This document shows, one piece after another, positions 7,793 through 17,598 of a stretch of DNA of 64,000 nt (position 1 is its first letter; each line of letters starts with the position of its first letter). The stretch is taken from assembly GCF_002741035.1 (NCBI RefSeq), contig NZ_CP016808.1, positions 4,760,501-4,824,500 of the forward strand. The letters are read 5' to 3'. The DNA comes from Paenibacillus sp. BIHB 4019. Lineage in GTDB: Bacteria > Bacillota > Bacilli > Paenibacillales > Paenibacillaceae. Both the position numbers and the translations under genes were made by a program. Below the pieces are notes generated by a model, which did not search any database, was not told the DNA's origin, and saw nothing but the letters and a program-made list of their open reading frames with translations.

Positions 7793-8463
7793 GTATGGAA
7801 GGTTGGTTTGCTTATCCGACCGCTGAATTGCCTTTTGCTGTGCTTGTGCTTATTATTGCTTTCACCGTTCACGAGTTTGCGCATGCTTACACGGCGTACA
7901 AGTTCGGTGACAATACGGCCTATGATGCAGGCAGGGTAACATTGAATCCGCGCGTCCATTTGGATGTGCTTGGCATGATTTTGATTTTGCTTGCCGGCTT
8001 CGGCTGGGCCAAGCCTGTACCGGTAAACCAAAATCGTTTTAAGCATCCGCGATTAATGGGCGTGATTGTGACGGCGGCAGGTCCGCTTAGCAACTTTGTG
8101 CTCGGACTGCTTGGCATTATTCTTTATTATCTCAGCATCAAGACGGGGCTGTACCATATGGGCTCCATTGGCGTACAGGATGCTTTGCAAGTGTTTTTCT
8201 CGTATTTCATTTCGCTTAACTTTTTGCTGTTTATTTTTAATTTGATTCCATTGCCGCCACTTGACGGCTACCGGATCATTCAAAATCTCGTACCGCTTAA
8301 AGTTGGCTATAAAATGGAGCAGAACATGCAATGGGGCATTATTATTTTTCTGCTGCTATTGTTCATTCCACCGCTTCGCGCTGTGACCATTAGTCCGATT
8401 CTGAATTATTCGCAGGAATTGGCAGCTTATTTTATGGGCTTGCTCGGCGGGCTGTTTATTTAA
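7789..8463 (+). CDS. Site-2 protease family membrane metalloprotease (M50)
   Basis: A 224-residue intramembrane zinc protease of the short M50 (YwhC/Rip-like) type with about five membrane segments. The zinc motif HEFAHAY lies in the first membrane helix (residues about 27-33), and NPRVHLD follows in the second conserved region. A third motif, PLPPLDGYRI, supplies the conserved Asp of the LDG motif near residue 160. The ATG overlaps the prmA stop (ATGA), so translation is probably coupled; an ATG two codons later is an alternative. Substrate unknown; it has no PDZ domain. A terminator follows. Confidence 0.9.
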   Translation: MSMEGWFAYPTAELPFAVLVLIIAFTVHEFAHAYTAYKFGDNTAYDAGRVTLNPRVHLDVLGMILILLAGFGWAKPVPVNQNRFKHPRLMGVIVTAAGPLSNFVLGLLGIILYYLSIKTGLYHMGSIGVQDALQVFFSYFISLNFLLFIFNLIPLPPLDGYRIIQNLVPLKVGYKMEQNMQWGIIIFLLLLFIPPLRAVTISPILNYSQELAAYFMGLLGGLFI

Positions 8464-8506
8464 ATATAGGAAAGGATATGGTTTTTCATCCTTTCTCTAT
8501 ATTTTT
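8464..8506 (+). terminator. Intrinsic terminator
   Basis: ATATAGGAAAGGAT pairs with ATCCTTTCTCTATAT (one bulged base) and is followed by TTTTT. Confidence 0.8.
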
Positions 8507-8629
8507 ACGGGAAACAGCAGCTTTGCCGCCAGTGGACGGAGGGCGGCCGTTTCACCTAGTGTGGCACGGTTTGGTCATGGATTTTCGACATGAAAACATG
8601 CTATTATGAAGGATGGTTATGTAGACGAT

Positions 8630-9409
8630 ATGCAGCGGTATTTTATAGCGAAAGAGCAGTTTGAAAATAATGAAGTCCGCTTGCTTGGCGAGGATGCATT
8701 TCACGCTGTTCGCGTCATGCGGATGAAGGCGGGCGATACGTTTATCGCAAGCGACGGCGAGCAGCGGGTGGTGCTTGCTTCTGTGCGGGAAGCAGCGTCC
8801 ACCGAGGTTGTCGCGGCTATTGCAGAAGAGCTTCCCCAAAATAGCGAGCCGAGTTGGTCGGTTACGATTGCCCAAGCCTTGCCGAAAGGCGACAAGATGG
8901 AGCTGGTCATCCAGAAGGGCACCGAAATTGGCGCTTATTCGTTTGTCCCGTTCCAGTCGGAGCGCATGATCGTGCAATATGACGGTAAGAAGGAAGCGAA
9001 GCGCCTAGAGCGTTGGGGCAAAATCGCCAAGGAAGCGGCGGAGCAGTCGCATCGCTGCCGCGTTCCGGCTGTAGAGCCGGTGCGGAGCTGGCGCGAGCTG
9101 GTCAAGTCGATCGCTTCCTATGATTTCGTTTTGTTTTGTTACGAACGCGAAGGCGATGCAGCGGAAGGTGTGGGTATTAGACAGGCGCTGAATAGCTGGA
9201 GCTCTAACAGAGGCAGCGATACTTCCGCTCCGAGCGTATTGCTAATGGTAGGGCCGGAGGGCGGCTTTACAGAGCGTGAAGCAGATGAGGCAGAAGCAGC
9301 AGGAGCCATCATTGTCGGCCTCGGCAAAAGGATATTGCGGACGGAAACCGCAGGTATCGTCGGATTGACATGCTTGCTGTATGAAGCCGGAGAAATGGGA
9401 GGAGTATAA
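8630..9409 (+). CDS. rsmE: 16S rRNA (uracil-1498-N3)-methyltransferase RsmE
   Basis: RsmE, 259 residues, methylates U1498 of 16S rRNA. It has an N-terminal PUA-like domain and a C-terminal SPOUT knot, with the typical MVGPEGGFTEREADEA and LGKRILRTETA motifs. The start is taken as the ATG at 8630 because RsmE proteins begin MQRYF; an in-frame ATG at 8606 has no ribosome binding site and overlaps a TATTAT that could be a -10 box. The ribosome binding site for 8630 is only moderate (AAGGATGG). mtaB follows with a 5-base gap, so the two are an operon. Confidence 0.93.
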   Translation: MQRYFIAKEQFENNEVRLLGEDAFHAVRVMRMKAGDTFIASDGEQRVVLASVREAASTEVVAAIAEELPQNSEPSWSVTIAQALPKGDKMELVIQKGTEIGAYSFVPFQSERMIVQYDGKKEAKRLERWGKIAKEAAEQSHRCRVPAVEPVRSWRELVKSIASYDFVLFCYEREGDAAEGVGIRQALNSWSSNRGSDTSAPSVLLMVGPEGGFTEREADEAEAAGAIIVGLGKRILRTETAGIVGLTCLLYEAGEMGGV

Positions 9410-9413
9410 CAAC

Positions 9414-10844
9414 ATGCCATCGGTTGCATTTTATACATTAGGCTGCAAAGTGAATTTTTACGACACGGAAGCAATATGGCAACTATTCAAAAATGAAGGC
9501 TACGAGCAGGTCGATTTTGAAGCGACCGCTGATGTTTATTTAATCAACACCTGTACGGTGACCAATACAGGCGACAAGAAGAGCCGCCAAATCATTCGCC
9601 GTGCGGTGCGCCGCAATCCGGATGCCGTTATAGCGGTAACCGGCTGCTACGCACAGACGTCCCCGGCCGAAATTATGGCGATTCCTGGCGTCGATCTCGT
9701 TATCGGTACGCAGGACCGTGAGAAAATTATGACATTTGTCGATCAAATTCATGCAGACCGTCAGCCGGTCAACGCTGTTCGCAACATTATGAAGACGCGT
9801 GAGTTTGAGGAGCTGGATGTGCCGGATTTTGCCGAGCGTACGCGGGCGTTTCTGAAAATTCAGGAGGGCTGCAACAACTTCTGCACCTTCTGCATCATCC
9901 CATGGTCGCGCGGGCTGTCCCGCAGCCGGGAGGCGCATAGCGTTGTTGAGCAGGCGAAGCAGCTGGTTACGGCAGGCTATAAGGAAATTGTGCTTACGGG
10001 CATTCACACAGGCGGCTATGGCGACGATTTGGATAACTACCGTCTGAGCGACCTGCTGTGGGATCTGGATCATATCGAAGGGCTCGAGCGTATCCGCATC
10101 AGCTCGATCGAAGCAAGCCAGATCGATGAGGCGATGATTGATGTGCTGAATCGGTCCACGAAAATGTGCCGCCATCTCCATATTCCGCTGCAGGCCGGCG
10201 AAAACTCCGTGCTGAAGCGGATGCGCCGCAAATATACGACCGAGGAATTCGCGGCGAAAATCAAGCGTATCCGCGAGGTTATGCCAGGCGTAGCTATTAC
10301 AACGGACGTCATCGTTGGTTTCCCTGGCGAAACGGACGAAATGTTCGAGGAAGGCTTCCGCTTTATGGAGGAGCTGGGCTTCTCGGAAATGCACGTGTTC
10401 CCTTACTCCAAACGGACGGGTACACCGGCAGCGCGCATGGAGGATCAAGTGGATGAAGAACTTAAGAACGAACGCGTTCATAAGCTGATCGACTTGTCCG
10501 AGCGTATGCAGCTTGCCTATGCAGAGAAGTATGTAGGCGCTGTGCTTGATATTATTCCAGAGCGCGACTACAAGGGAGCTCCAGGAACGGGACTCGTTAT
10601 GGGCTATTCCGACAACTACATTCAAGTGGTATTCAACGGCTCCGAGGACTTAATCGGCAAGCTGTGCCGCGTTAAGGTTACGGAAGCGGGCGTCAATGAA
10701 TGCCGAGGCCAGCTTGTGCGAGTGCTGGAAGGCGAAGCGCATGCGCTTCGCGGCTCCGAAACTCACAGCTTCGTGCTGGAGCTGGATAATGAGCAAGATC
10801 AGCAAGCTGCCGTTCATACAAAAGCGGAAGCACTGAGAGCATAA
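9414..10844 (+). CDS. mtaB: tRNA (N6-threonylcarbamoyladenosine-37-C2)-methylthiotransferase MtaB
   Basis: MtaB (YqeV), 476 residues, adds a methylthio group to t6A37 of ANN-decoding tRNAs. It has the N-terminal UPF0004 domain with three cluster cysteines (in LGCKVNFYD, INTCTVT and TGCYAQ), the radical SAM triad in CNNFCTFC, and a C-terminal TRAM domain. The ATG at 9414 follows GGGAGGAG (9397-9404). The last 30 or so residues (polar, Glu/Gln-rich) exceed the usual family end and look like a lineage-specific tail. It is downstream of rsmE as in other Bacillales. Confidence 0.97.
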   Translation: MPSVAFYTLGCKVNFYDTEAIWQLFKNEGYEQVDFEATADVYLINTCTVTNTGDKKSRQIIRRAVRRNPDAVIAVTGCYAQTSPAEIMAIPGVDLVIGTQDREKIMTFVDQIHADRQPVNAVRNIMKTREFEELDVPDFAERTRAFLKIQEGCNNFCTFCIIPWSRGLSRSREAHSVVEQAKQLVTAGYKEIVLTGIHTGGYGDDLDNYRLSDLLWDLDHIEGLERIRISSIEASQIDEAMIDVLNRSTKMCRHLHIPLQAGENSVLKRMRRKYTTEEFAAKIKRIREVMPGVAITTDVIVGFPGETDEMFEEGFRFMEELGFSEMHVFPYSKRTGTPAARMEDQVDEELKNERVHKLIDLSERMQLAYAEKYVGAVLDIIPERDYKGAPGTGLVMGYSDNYIQVVFNGSEDLIGKLCRVKVTEAGVNECRGQLVRVLEGEAHALRGSETHSFVLELDNEQDQQAAVHTKAEALRA

Positions 10845-10867
10845 CAAAAGGCCATACATTAGGCTTG

Positions 10868-10912
10868 AATTTCGGCCGCTGGCTTCGCTAGGAGGAAGCG
10901 GCCGAAATTTTC
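10868..10912 (+). terminator. Stem-loop after mtaB
   Basis: A perfect 13-bp stem (10868-10880 with 10897-10909) ending in TTTTCG. The T-run is short, but position and stem strength favour a terminator. Confidence 0.65.
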
Positions 10913-10954
10913 GCTATTGCGATATGATGTCAATCAGGCAAGGGGGAAACAGGT

Positions 10955-11386
10955 GTGAAGGAAATATCAGCAGGAGGCGTCGTCTACCGCCGCACGGAGG
11001 AAGGCAAGCTGCAAATTCAGCTTATTCAGGATCGTTATGGCAAAGTATCGCTTCCCAAAGGCAAGATGGAGGCAGGCGAAACCGTTGAGCAGACCGCATT
11101 GCGGGAAATTGCTGAGGAAACGGGGCTTCAGGGCAATATCATAGCACCTATTGACCAAATTAAATATCAGTACCAGCATGATACCTATGGTACGGTCGAT
11201 AAAGAGGTTCACTATTACCTGGTTGAAGCCATCGGCGGCGATTTGCAAGCTCAAGTAGAAGAAATTCGCGGAGTGGATTGGTTCGAGCCGCTTGATGCAT
11301 GGAGACGCCAGAAACAATCTGGCTATGACAACAATAATCGGATCGTCTCCGGTGCATTAGAGCTGCTGGGCATACCATTTACATAG
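10955..11386 (+). CDS. Nudix hydrolase
   Basis: A 143-residue Nudix hydrolase. The complete Nudix box GX5EX7REUXEEXGU is seen, running from GKMEAGE to REIAEETGL (about residues 31-53). The protein is otherwise a single domain, and the N-terminus (KEISAGGVVYRR) resembles diadenosine-polyphosphate or MutT-like house-cleaning enzymes; the substrate cannot be told. The start is the GTG at 10955, after AGGGGGAAACAGG. It stands between two terminators/convergent genes and faces the Na/Pi symporter tail-to-tail. Confidence 0.9.
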   Translation: MKEISAGGVVYRRTEEGKLQIQLIQDRYGKVSLPKGKMEAGETVEQTALREIAEETGLQGNIIAPIDQIKYQYQHDTYGTVDKEVHYYLVEAIGGDLQAQVEEIRGVDWFEPLDAWRRQKQSGYDNNNRIVSGALELLGIPFT

Positions 11387-11409
11387 TTTTATGGTGCAGC
11401 GTTGGAAGT

Positions 11410-12384
11410 TTAATCTTGGCGGGACATCCGTCGCAGCGCTGGCAAATAGCAGAGCGGAAGGGCAAGCAGCGAGCTGAAAATATTAAACAGCGTTTGCGCA
11501 TGGGCAATTTGCGCCGCTGGAGCTGCCGTCAGCCAAGCTGACAGTCCAGCGAGCAAGCCGATAAACGGCATAAAGAGCAGCGCGCCGCCGACATTCAGCG
11601 TTACATGGGCGAGCGCAACGAATTGACCCGCGCGCGATCCGCCAATAGAGGCGAGCAGCGCAGTGACGCAGGTGCCGATATTTGCGCCCAGCACAACGGC
11701 GATGCCGACCTCTAGCGGCATCGCTCCGATTGCCGCAAAACCCATAATAATGGCTATGACAGCCGTGCTGCTATGCACAGCTGCAGTTAGCACCGCGCCG
11801 GCGGCCAGCCCCCACCAGAGGCTGTCCGCCGTTTTGCTCATAAACCAGTCAAATAGGGCGCTTTGCTGAATGTCTGGGCCAACGCTTTGCATCATCGCCA
11901 TGCCGGCGAGCAATATGCCAAAGCCGAGTGTGGCAACGGAAGCGGAACGAAGCGTGTTTAGCCAGCCGCCAGTCCGCAAGGCGGGGATAAGCTGCAGCTC
12001 GCCGAGCAGTGCGGTCAGCAGCCACGCGGAGACGGAGAGGATGAGCAGCGGCATTGTGAGACGCTCAAGGCTAAGTCCGAGCAGCTCCGTCGTCAGGCAG
12101 GTGCCGATGTTGGTGCCAAGAATGATGCCGAGCGTTCGCGGAAAGGTGAGCAGTCCGGCATTGACGAGACCTATAGAGATGACGGTTACGGCTGTGCTGC
12201 TTTGAAGAAAAGCAGTAGAGATGGCGCCAGCCGCCAGTCCGTGAATGGGCGTAGCGGTAAAACGCTGCAAAATACGATTCAATTGCGTTCCGGCAAGGCG
12301 ATGCAGCGCCAGCTCCATCAGCTTCATGCCGCTTAAGAACAAAGTAAAGCCGATTGCAATCGGCAAAATAATAGAATGAAGCAT
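11410..12384 (-). CDS. Na/Pi symporter family protein
   Basis: An integral membrane protein of 324 residues and about eight membrane segments belonging to the Na+/phosphate cotransporter family. The two inverted-repeat halves each carry the hallmark: FLQSSTAVTVISIGL in the first and VHSSTAVIAIIMGF in the second, plus two GTNIGTC/GANIGTC motifs. It lacks the C-terminal PhoU-like domain found in longer relatives. Start chosen at 12384, because the preceding sequence reads AAAGGAGAA on the minus strand; the frame stays open further upstream but without a ribosome binding site. It is divergent from the RlmI-type gene and convergent with the Nudix gene. Phosphate as substrate is inferred. Confidence 0.9.
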   Translation of the reverse strand: MLHSIILPIAIGFTLFLSGMKLMELALHRLAGTQLNRILQRFTATPIHGLAAGAISTAFLQSSTAVTVISIGLVNAGLLTFPRTLGIILGTNIGTCLTTELLGLSLERLTMPLLILSVSAWLLTALLGELQLIPALRTGGWLNTLRSASVATLGFGILLAGMAMMQSVGPDIQQSALFDWFMSKTADSLWWGLAAGAVLTAAVHSSTAVIAIIMGFAAIGAMPLEVGIAVVLGANIGTCVTALLASIGGSRAGQFVALAHVTLNVGGALLFMPFIGLLAGLSAWLTAAPAAQIAHAQTLFNIFSSLLALPLCYLPALRRMSRQD

Positions 12385-12487
12385 GGGCTGATTCTCCTTT
12401 TCTAAAAACGAGTGACAGGTGTACCCATACATATATGCAGCAAACAAGACAAGCATGACAAGCATGAGAGAGGTTGGTTTTGCCATT

Positions 12488-13867
12488 ATGACGAAAGCAA
12501 GGATAGCGCTGCAGCGCGGGCGCAAAAAACGTTTGGAGCAGGGCCACCCCTGGGTATATGCAAGCGAAATTGATAAAATGGAAGGCGCCGCAGAGCCGGG
12601 CGGCTTGGTTGATGTAGTCAGCCACCAAGGACGTTATCTGGCGACGGGCTATTGGAATCCAAAATCGCAAATTACGGTGCGCATTGTTTCGTACAAGCCG
12701 CTGGAGGCGATGGATGCTGCTTTTTTCCAAGAGCGTTTCCAGCAGGCGAAGGAGCATCGCAGCCGTTTTGTACCGGATCAGGATTGCAGGCTCGTATACG
12801 GAGAAGCTGATTTCCTGCCAGGGTTGACCGTTGACCGCTTTAATGATGTGCTGGTTATCCAATTGCTGACGCTTGGCATGGACATTCACCGTGATGCGAT
12901 CATTGAAGCGCTTATCGAGGTGTTTGAGCCGCGCGGCATTTATGAGCGCAGTGATGTCGGTGTCAGACAGCTGGAGGGCTTAGAGAAGCGTACAGGTGTG
13001 CTATACGGGGAATGCCCGGCCATATTGGAGATCGAAGAAAATGGGCTAAAGCTTGAGGTTGATATAGTAGAAGGCCAGAAAACAGGCTATTTCTATGACC
13101 AGCGTGAAAATCGCGCCTCCATTGCTCCGCTGATGAAGGGCTGGGGCCACCGCAGCGGCATTAAACTAATGCCGAAGCCAACTGAGGCGGGCAGTGCGAA
13201 TGCAGAGACAGCAGGTGAACTCGTCCCAGTCAATGCAAATGGCAAAGAAGTGACCTTCCCCTATTGGGACGGTGCGACGGTGCTGGAATGCTTTGCTCAT
13301 ACGGGCAGCTTTACGCTGCATGCTTGCAAATACGGGGCAAAGAAAGTGACCTGCCTGGATATTTCCGAGCATGCGATTGATACGGCGCGCCGCAACGTGG
13401 AGCGCAACGGTTTTACCGATCGCGTACAGTTCGTCGTAACCGATGCTTTTGACTACTTAAGGCAGCAAACGAAGGGGCTGGAGGAGCGTTTGGAGCGCAG
13501 CCGTGCAGGCACGGATACGTCCAAGCCGATCAGCGGCGGCGGCCAAACTTGGGATGTTGTCATTTTGGACCCTCCGGCGTTTGCCAAAACAAAAAATGCG
13601 GTAGCAGGTGCTGTCCGCGGCTATAAAGATATTAATTTGCATGGCATGAAGCTGGTAAATGAAGGCGGCTATCTGGTAACGGCGAGCTGCTCGTACCATA
13701 TGCGTCCTGATTTGTTTCTGGAGACGATCCAGGAGGCCGCTTCTGATGCAGGCAAGCTGCTCCGGCTCGTGGAATGGCGAGCGGCGGGCAAGGATCATCC
13801 GCAGCTGCTTGGCGTAACTGAAGGACATTACTTGAAATTTGCCATCTTTGAGGTGCGCAGCAAATAA
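12488..13867 (+). CDS. RlmI-type class I SAM-dependent rRNA methyltransferase
   Basis: A 459-residue protein with an N-terminal PUA domain (RGRKKRLEQGHPWVYASEI), a central linker and a C-terminal Rossmann methyltransferase domain. Visible are LECFAHTGSFTLHA (motif I) and the catalytic-site motif VILDPPAFAK followed by the CSYHM cysteine region, typical of RlmI/RlmK 5-methylcytosine-23S rRNA enzymes. Two segments look inserted relative to E. coli RlmI: about 45 residues before motif I (KPTEAGSANAETAGEL part) and about 25 Gly/Ser-rich residues before the DPPAF motif. Start at 12488 gives MTKARIALQRGR; GAGAGAGG lies upstream at a longish spacing. Specificity is inferred. Confidence 0.88.
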   Translation: MTKARIALQRGRKKRLEQGHPWVYASEIDKMEGAAEPGGLVDVVSHQGRYLATGYWNPKSQITVRIVSYKPLEAMDAAFFQERFQQAKEHRSRFVPDQDCRLVYGEADFLPGLTVDRFNDVLVIQLLTLGMDIHRDAIIEALIEVFEPRGIYERSDVGVRQLEGLEKRTGVLYGECPAILEIEENGLKLEVDIVEGQKTGYFYDQRENRASIAPLMKGWGHRSGIKLMPKPTEAGSANAETAGELVPVNANGKEVTFPYWDGATVLECFAHTGSFTLHACKYGAKKVTCLDISEHAIDTARRNVERNGFTDRVQFVVTDAFDYLRQQTKGLEERLERSRAGTDTSKPISGGGQTWDVVILDPPAFAKTKNAVAGAVRGYKDINLHGMKLVNEGGYLVTASCSYHMRPDLFLETIQEAASDAGKLLRLVEWRAAGKDHPQLLGVTEGHYLKFAIFEVRSK

Positions 13868-13871
13868 CGGA

Positions 13872-13920
13872 AACCTCTTGAACGGCGAGTGTGCTTATGG
13901 CTCGTTCAAGAGGTTTTTTT
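13872..13920 (+). terminator. Intrinsic terminator
   Basis: AACCTCTTGAACG (13872-13884) pairs perfectly with CGTTCAAGAGGTT and is followed by a run of T. Confidence 0.92.
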
Positions 13921-14022
13921 GCCCAATATTTAAGAACGTATGTTTGAAGGACCCGTGAAAAGTCGCGGCGGGTATGGTAGTATGGTTGATAATAGACAGG
14001 TTACGGAAGGAAGGGCTGCAGG

Positions 14023-17000
14023 ATGCCGCTTCAATTAGTGCTGGGCCGCTCGGGAGCGGGAAAAACGACATATTGCCTGGATGAGATTCGCGGCAGGCTG
14101 AGCGCTGACCCGGACGGGCCTCCGCTTATTTTGCTCGTGCCGGAGCAGGCGACCTTCCAATCCGAGTACACGCTGCTTCGAGGCAGCGGATTGCAGGGGA
14201 TGATTCGGGCGCAAGTGCTGAGCCTTCGCCGGCTTGCTCTTCGCGTTATGCAGGAAACCGGGGGGGCCGCGCTTATTCCAATCGGCGACGAAGGCAAAAA
14301 CATGCTGCTGTACAAAATCGTGCAGCGTCTGGGCGATCAATTGGAGCTATTCGAGCATGGTGCTAGAAAGCCTGGTTTCATTGAGCGTCTGGGCGAGCTG
14401 TTGACGGAATGGAAGCGATATGGCATTAATCCGGCGATGATTGCAGAGCGCAGAGAAGAAGCCGCTTCTGCGTTGCAGGACTCGGCGCTGCTGAAACGCA
14501 AGCTGCATGACTTGCAGCTGGTATATGAAAGGCTGGAGGAGGAGCTCGCCGGGCAGTATGTGGATTCGGAGGATTATTTGGCCCATCTGTCAGCGGGGCT
14601 GTCTCAATTTTCATCGATTCGGGACACCGAAATTTGGATTGACGGCTTTAATGGCTTTACGCCAAAAGAATATGTCGCGCTTAGCTCGCTTATTAGCATG
14701 GCGAAGAAAGTGACAATTACGCTTAAGCTGAATCGTGCCTATGCGGCTGGAGAGCGGCCAGTTGAGCTGGATTTGTTTCATCCTACAGCGGACGCGTATG
14801 TAAAGCTGAGGGAGCTAGCGGAGGGCTTAGGCGTTGAGCTTCTGGACCCTATTATGCTCGGTGGTACAGGAAATGTTGTAGGTGAAGCAACGGGCAGGTT
14901 CAGCAGCAGCCCAATGCTGGCTCATTTGGAGCGCCACTACGGTGGACGGACACAAATGGCGCTTCCAAATCCGGCTATGCTCGATGCTGCCAGTCCCTTA
15001 TGCGGTTTATCGCTGCATGCGGCGGCAAATCGGAGAACCGAGGTGGAGCTGCTGGCGCGCGATATGCTGCGCAGAGTCAGGGAAGATGGCCTAAGCTGGC
15101 GCGATATGACGGTTATGGTGCGCAATGCGGGGGATTACAGCGACTATATCGAAGCAGCGTTTCAAGAATGCAGCATCCCTTATTTCCTTGATCAGAGGCA
15201 CACGACCGTCCATCATCCGCTGGTCGAGTTTATTCGCTCCGCCCTGGAGACGGTGCTGCATAATTGGAGCTATGAGGCGGTATTCCGCTGCATTAAGACC
15301 GAGCTGCTGTTTCCGCTTGATGGAAGCATTCCCCGCGACCAATTTGATTGGCTGGAAAACTTCGTATTGGCGGCGGGCATCGATGGCTGGAAGTGGCTGG
15401 ATGAAAAAAGATGGCGTCCATTCATCATCGAGTCGCTGGAGGAAGAGCAGGATGCAGCGGCTAATGCGCCATCGCAACGTGCGAAGGCGGAGTTCGAGGC
15501 GGTCATGGCCGCGCGCGGTGTAATCGTTCCGCCTTTGCAGCAGTTTGGCAAAGAGCTGGAGAAGGCTTCAAATGTCACCATGATGTGCGAGGCGCTATAT
15601 CGCTTGCTTGAGCGTACGGGGGCTGCGGAACGTCTGGAGCGCTGGAGCCGCGAGGATAGCGAGGCTGGCCGAGTACAGCGCTCACGCGGTCATCGCCAGC
15701 TGTGGGATGGGGTCATGAATTTGCTAGACCAATTAGTGGAGTTAGTTGGCAATGAACCGCTGTCCGCTGATATTTTCGTGGGCATGCTTGAGACGGGCTT
15801 GGAAAGCCTCAAATTAGGAGCCATTCCGCCTGCTCTCGATCAGGTGCTAGTGGGCAGCATGGACCGAACGCGTTCCAGTCAGGTACAGATCTGTTACGTT
15901 CTGGGAGCTAATGATGGCGTCATGCCGATGCGTTTTCAAGAGGATGGCGTGCTGACGGATCAGGAGCGGGAGCGGCTGGCTGAAGAAGGCTTGGTCATGG
16001 CGCCGGGCCTCAAGCGGAGGCTGCTGGATGAGCGTTTTCTGATTTATAGTGCCCTTACAACGCCGAGCCGCCATTTGTGGATGAGCTGGTCGGAGGCTGA
16101 TGAAGAGGGGAAAAGCCTGCTGCCATCGGAAATTATTAGGCAGGTGAGGCAGCTGTTTCATGGATTGCCGATACAGCAAGTGCAGGCGGAGCCAACGCAG
16201 ACTATGTCGGTAAAGGAGCAAAGGGAATATGTTCAGCATCCAGAACGGGCCTTGTCGTATTTAATAACGGAGCTGCGGGCTTGGAAGCAGGGAAGCGAGA
16301 TCGCTCCTTTTTGGTGGGAGCTTTACAATTGGTTCGCCGTACGTCCGGAATGGCAGACGAAGCTATCGCTGCTTACAAAATCCCTTGGTTATGTGAATCA
16401 GGAGGAGCTGTTGACCGCTGATACGGCACAGCAGCTTTATGGCGTTCGCTTGAGAGCGAGCGTATCGAGAATGGAGCGTTTCGTTTCGTGCCCTTTTCAG
16501 CATTTTGCGATTCACGGACTGAAGCTGCGCGAGCGGAAAATGCACCGGCTGGAGGCGCCGGATGTAGGTCAGCTGTTTCATGCTGCGCTCAGCCGTTTGG
16601 CTGGAGAAGGCGGGCTTGGCCACGCTTTCGGCTCGGCTTCCGAGCGTCAGATCCGCGAGGCGGCGGTTCAAACGGTGGACGAGCTTGCACCAAGGCTGCA
16701 ATCGCAAATTTTGCTGAGCAGCGGCCGCTATCGCTACATTGCCCGCAAGCTTAAGGAAATTGTAGCGCAGGCTGCCATTATGCTGAGCGAGCATGCCCGC
16801 CGGGCCGCATTCCAGCCCGTCGGGCTTGAGGTTGATTTTGGGCCGGGCGGCACACTGCCGCCGCTTATTATTCCTTTGCAGGACGGACGTTCTATGGAAA
16901 TAATCGGGCGAATTGACCGGGTTGATGCTGCGGATACGGAGCAGGGACTATTGTTGCGCGTGCTGGATTACAAGTCTAGCGTGACCCAGCTGCGCCTGGA

Positions 17001-17598
17001 GGAGGTGGCCTTTGGGCTTTCCCTGCAAATGCTGACGTATTTGGACGTATTGGTGACGCATTCTCCCGGCTGGCTTGGAAAGCAGGCATCGCCTGCGGGC
17101 GTGCTTTATTTTCACGTGCATAATCCGCTGCTTGCGCTTTCTAATCAAATGAACGAAGCGAAAATCAAAGCAGAGCTGCGCAAACGGTTTAAGCTGAGAG
17201 GGCTCGTTACGGCAGAAGCGGAGGCGGTGCGCCTCATGGATGATCAGCTGGAAACGGGACACTCCGAGCTATTGCCTGTAGCGCTCAAGAAGGATGGGGC
17301 GTTCTACAGCAGCTCCTCCGTCGTGACGGACAAGCAGTGGGACATTTTGCGGGATTCTGTCAGGAGGACCATTAGCGGAATTGGCTCGGAAATCAGCTGT
17401 GGCAAAGTATCGATTGAGCCCTACAAGCTGGGAACCAAAATTCCATGCCAATATTGTGATTATAAGGCGGTCTGCCAGTTCGATCCGCTGTTTGACGGCA
17501 ATGAATATGTGCGGCTTCGCAAGCCTTCAACGGAAGAGCTATGGCAGCGGCTGGAGAAAGGAGAAAGCATCGATGACGGACATGGTCAACACCATTAA
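14023..17598 (+). CDS. addB: ATP-dependent helicase/deoxyribonuclease subunit B
   Basis: AddB, 1191 residues, pairs with AddA in the double-strand-break resection nuclease that replaces RecBCD in Firmicutes. The N-terminus has Walker A GRSGAGKT (8-15). The C-terminal RecB-like nuclease domain contains LRVLDYKSS. The iron-sulfur cysteines of AddB are present: one at 823 (SCPFQHF) and the Cx2Cx5C group at 1142, 1145 and 1151 (IPCQYCDYKAVC). The ATG at 14023 follows a GGAAGG-type site. The 3' end overlaps addA by 26 bases, with the addA ribosome binding site inside addB, implying coupled translation. Confidence 0.98.
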   Translation: MPLQLVLGRSGAGKTTYCLDEIRGRLSADPDGPPLILLVPEQATFQSEYTLLRGSGLQGMIRAQVLSLRRLALRVMQETGGAALIPIGDEGKNMLLYKIVQRLGDQLELFEHGARKPGFIERLGELLTEWKRYGINPAMIAERREEAASALQDSALLKRKLHDLQLVYERLEEELAGQYVDSEDYLAHLSAGLSQFSSIRDTEIWIDGFNGFTPKEYVALSSLISMAKKVTITLKLNRAYAAGERPVELDLFHPTADAYVKLRELAEGLGVELLDPIMLGGTGNVVGEATGRFSSSPMLAHLERHYGGRTQMALPNPAMLDAASPLCGLSLHAAANRRTEVELLARDMLRRVREDGLSWRDMTVMVRNAGDYSDYIEAAFQECSIPYFLDQRHTTVHHPLVEFIRSALETVLHNWSYEAVFRCIKTELLFPLDGSIPRDQFDWLENFVLAAGIDGWKWLDEKRWRPFIIESLEEEQDAAANAPSQRAKAEFEAVMAARGVIVPPLQQFGKELEKASNVTMMCEALYRLLERTGAAERLERWSREDSEAGRVQRSRGHRQLWDGVMNLLDQLVELVGNEPLSADIFVGMLETGLESLKLGAIPPALDQVLVGSMDRTRSSQVQICYVLGANDGVMPMRFQEDGVLTDQERERLAEEGLVMAPGLKRRLLDERFLIYSALTTPSRHLWMSWSEADEEGKSLLPSEIIRQVRQLFHGLPIQQVQAEPTQTMSVKEQREYVQHPERALSYLITELRAWKQGSEIAPFWWELYNWFAVRPEWQTKLSLLTKSLGYVNQEELLTADTAQQLYGVRLRASVSRMERFVSCPFQHFAIHGLKLRERKMHRLEAPDVGQLFHAALSRLAGEGGLGHAFGSASERQIREAAVQTVDELAPRLQSQILLSSGRYRYIARKLKEIVAQAAIMLSEHARRAAFQPVGLEVDFGPGGTLPPLIIPLQDGRSMEIIGRIDRVDAADTEQGLLLRVLDYKSSVTQLRLEEVAFGLSLQMLTYLDVLVTHSPGWLGKQASPAGVLYFHVHNPLLALSNQMNEAKIKAELRKRFKLRGLVTAEAEAVRLMDDQLETGHSELLPVALKKDGAFYSSSSVVTDKQWDILRDSVRRTISGIGSEISCGKVSIEPYKLGTKIPCQYCDYKAVCQFDPLFDGNEYVRLRKPSTEELWQRLEKGESIDDGHGQHH

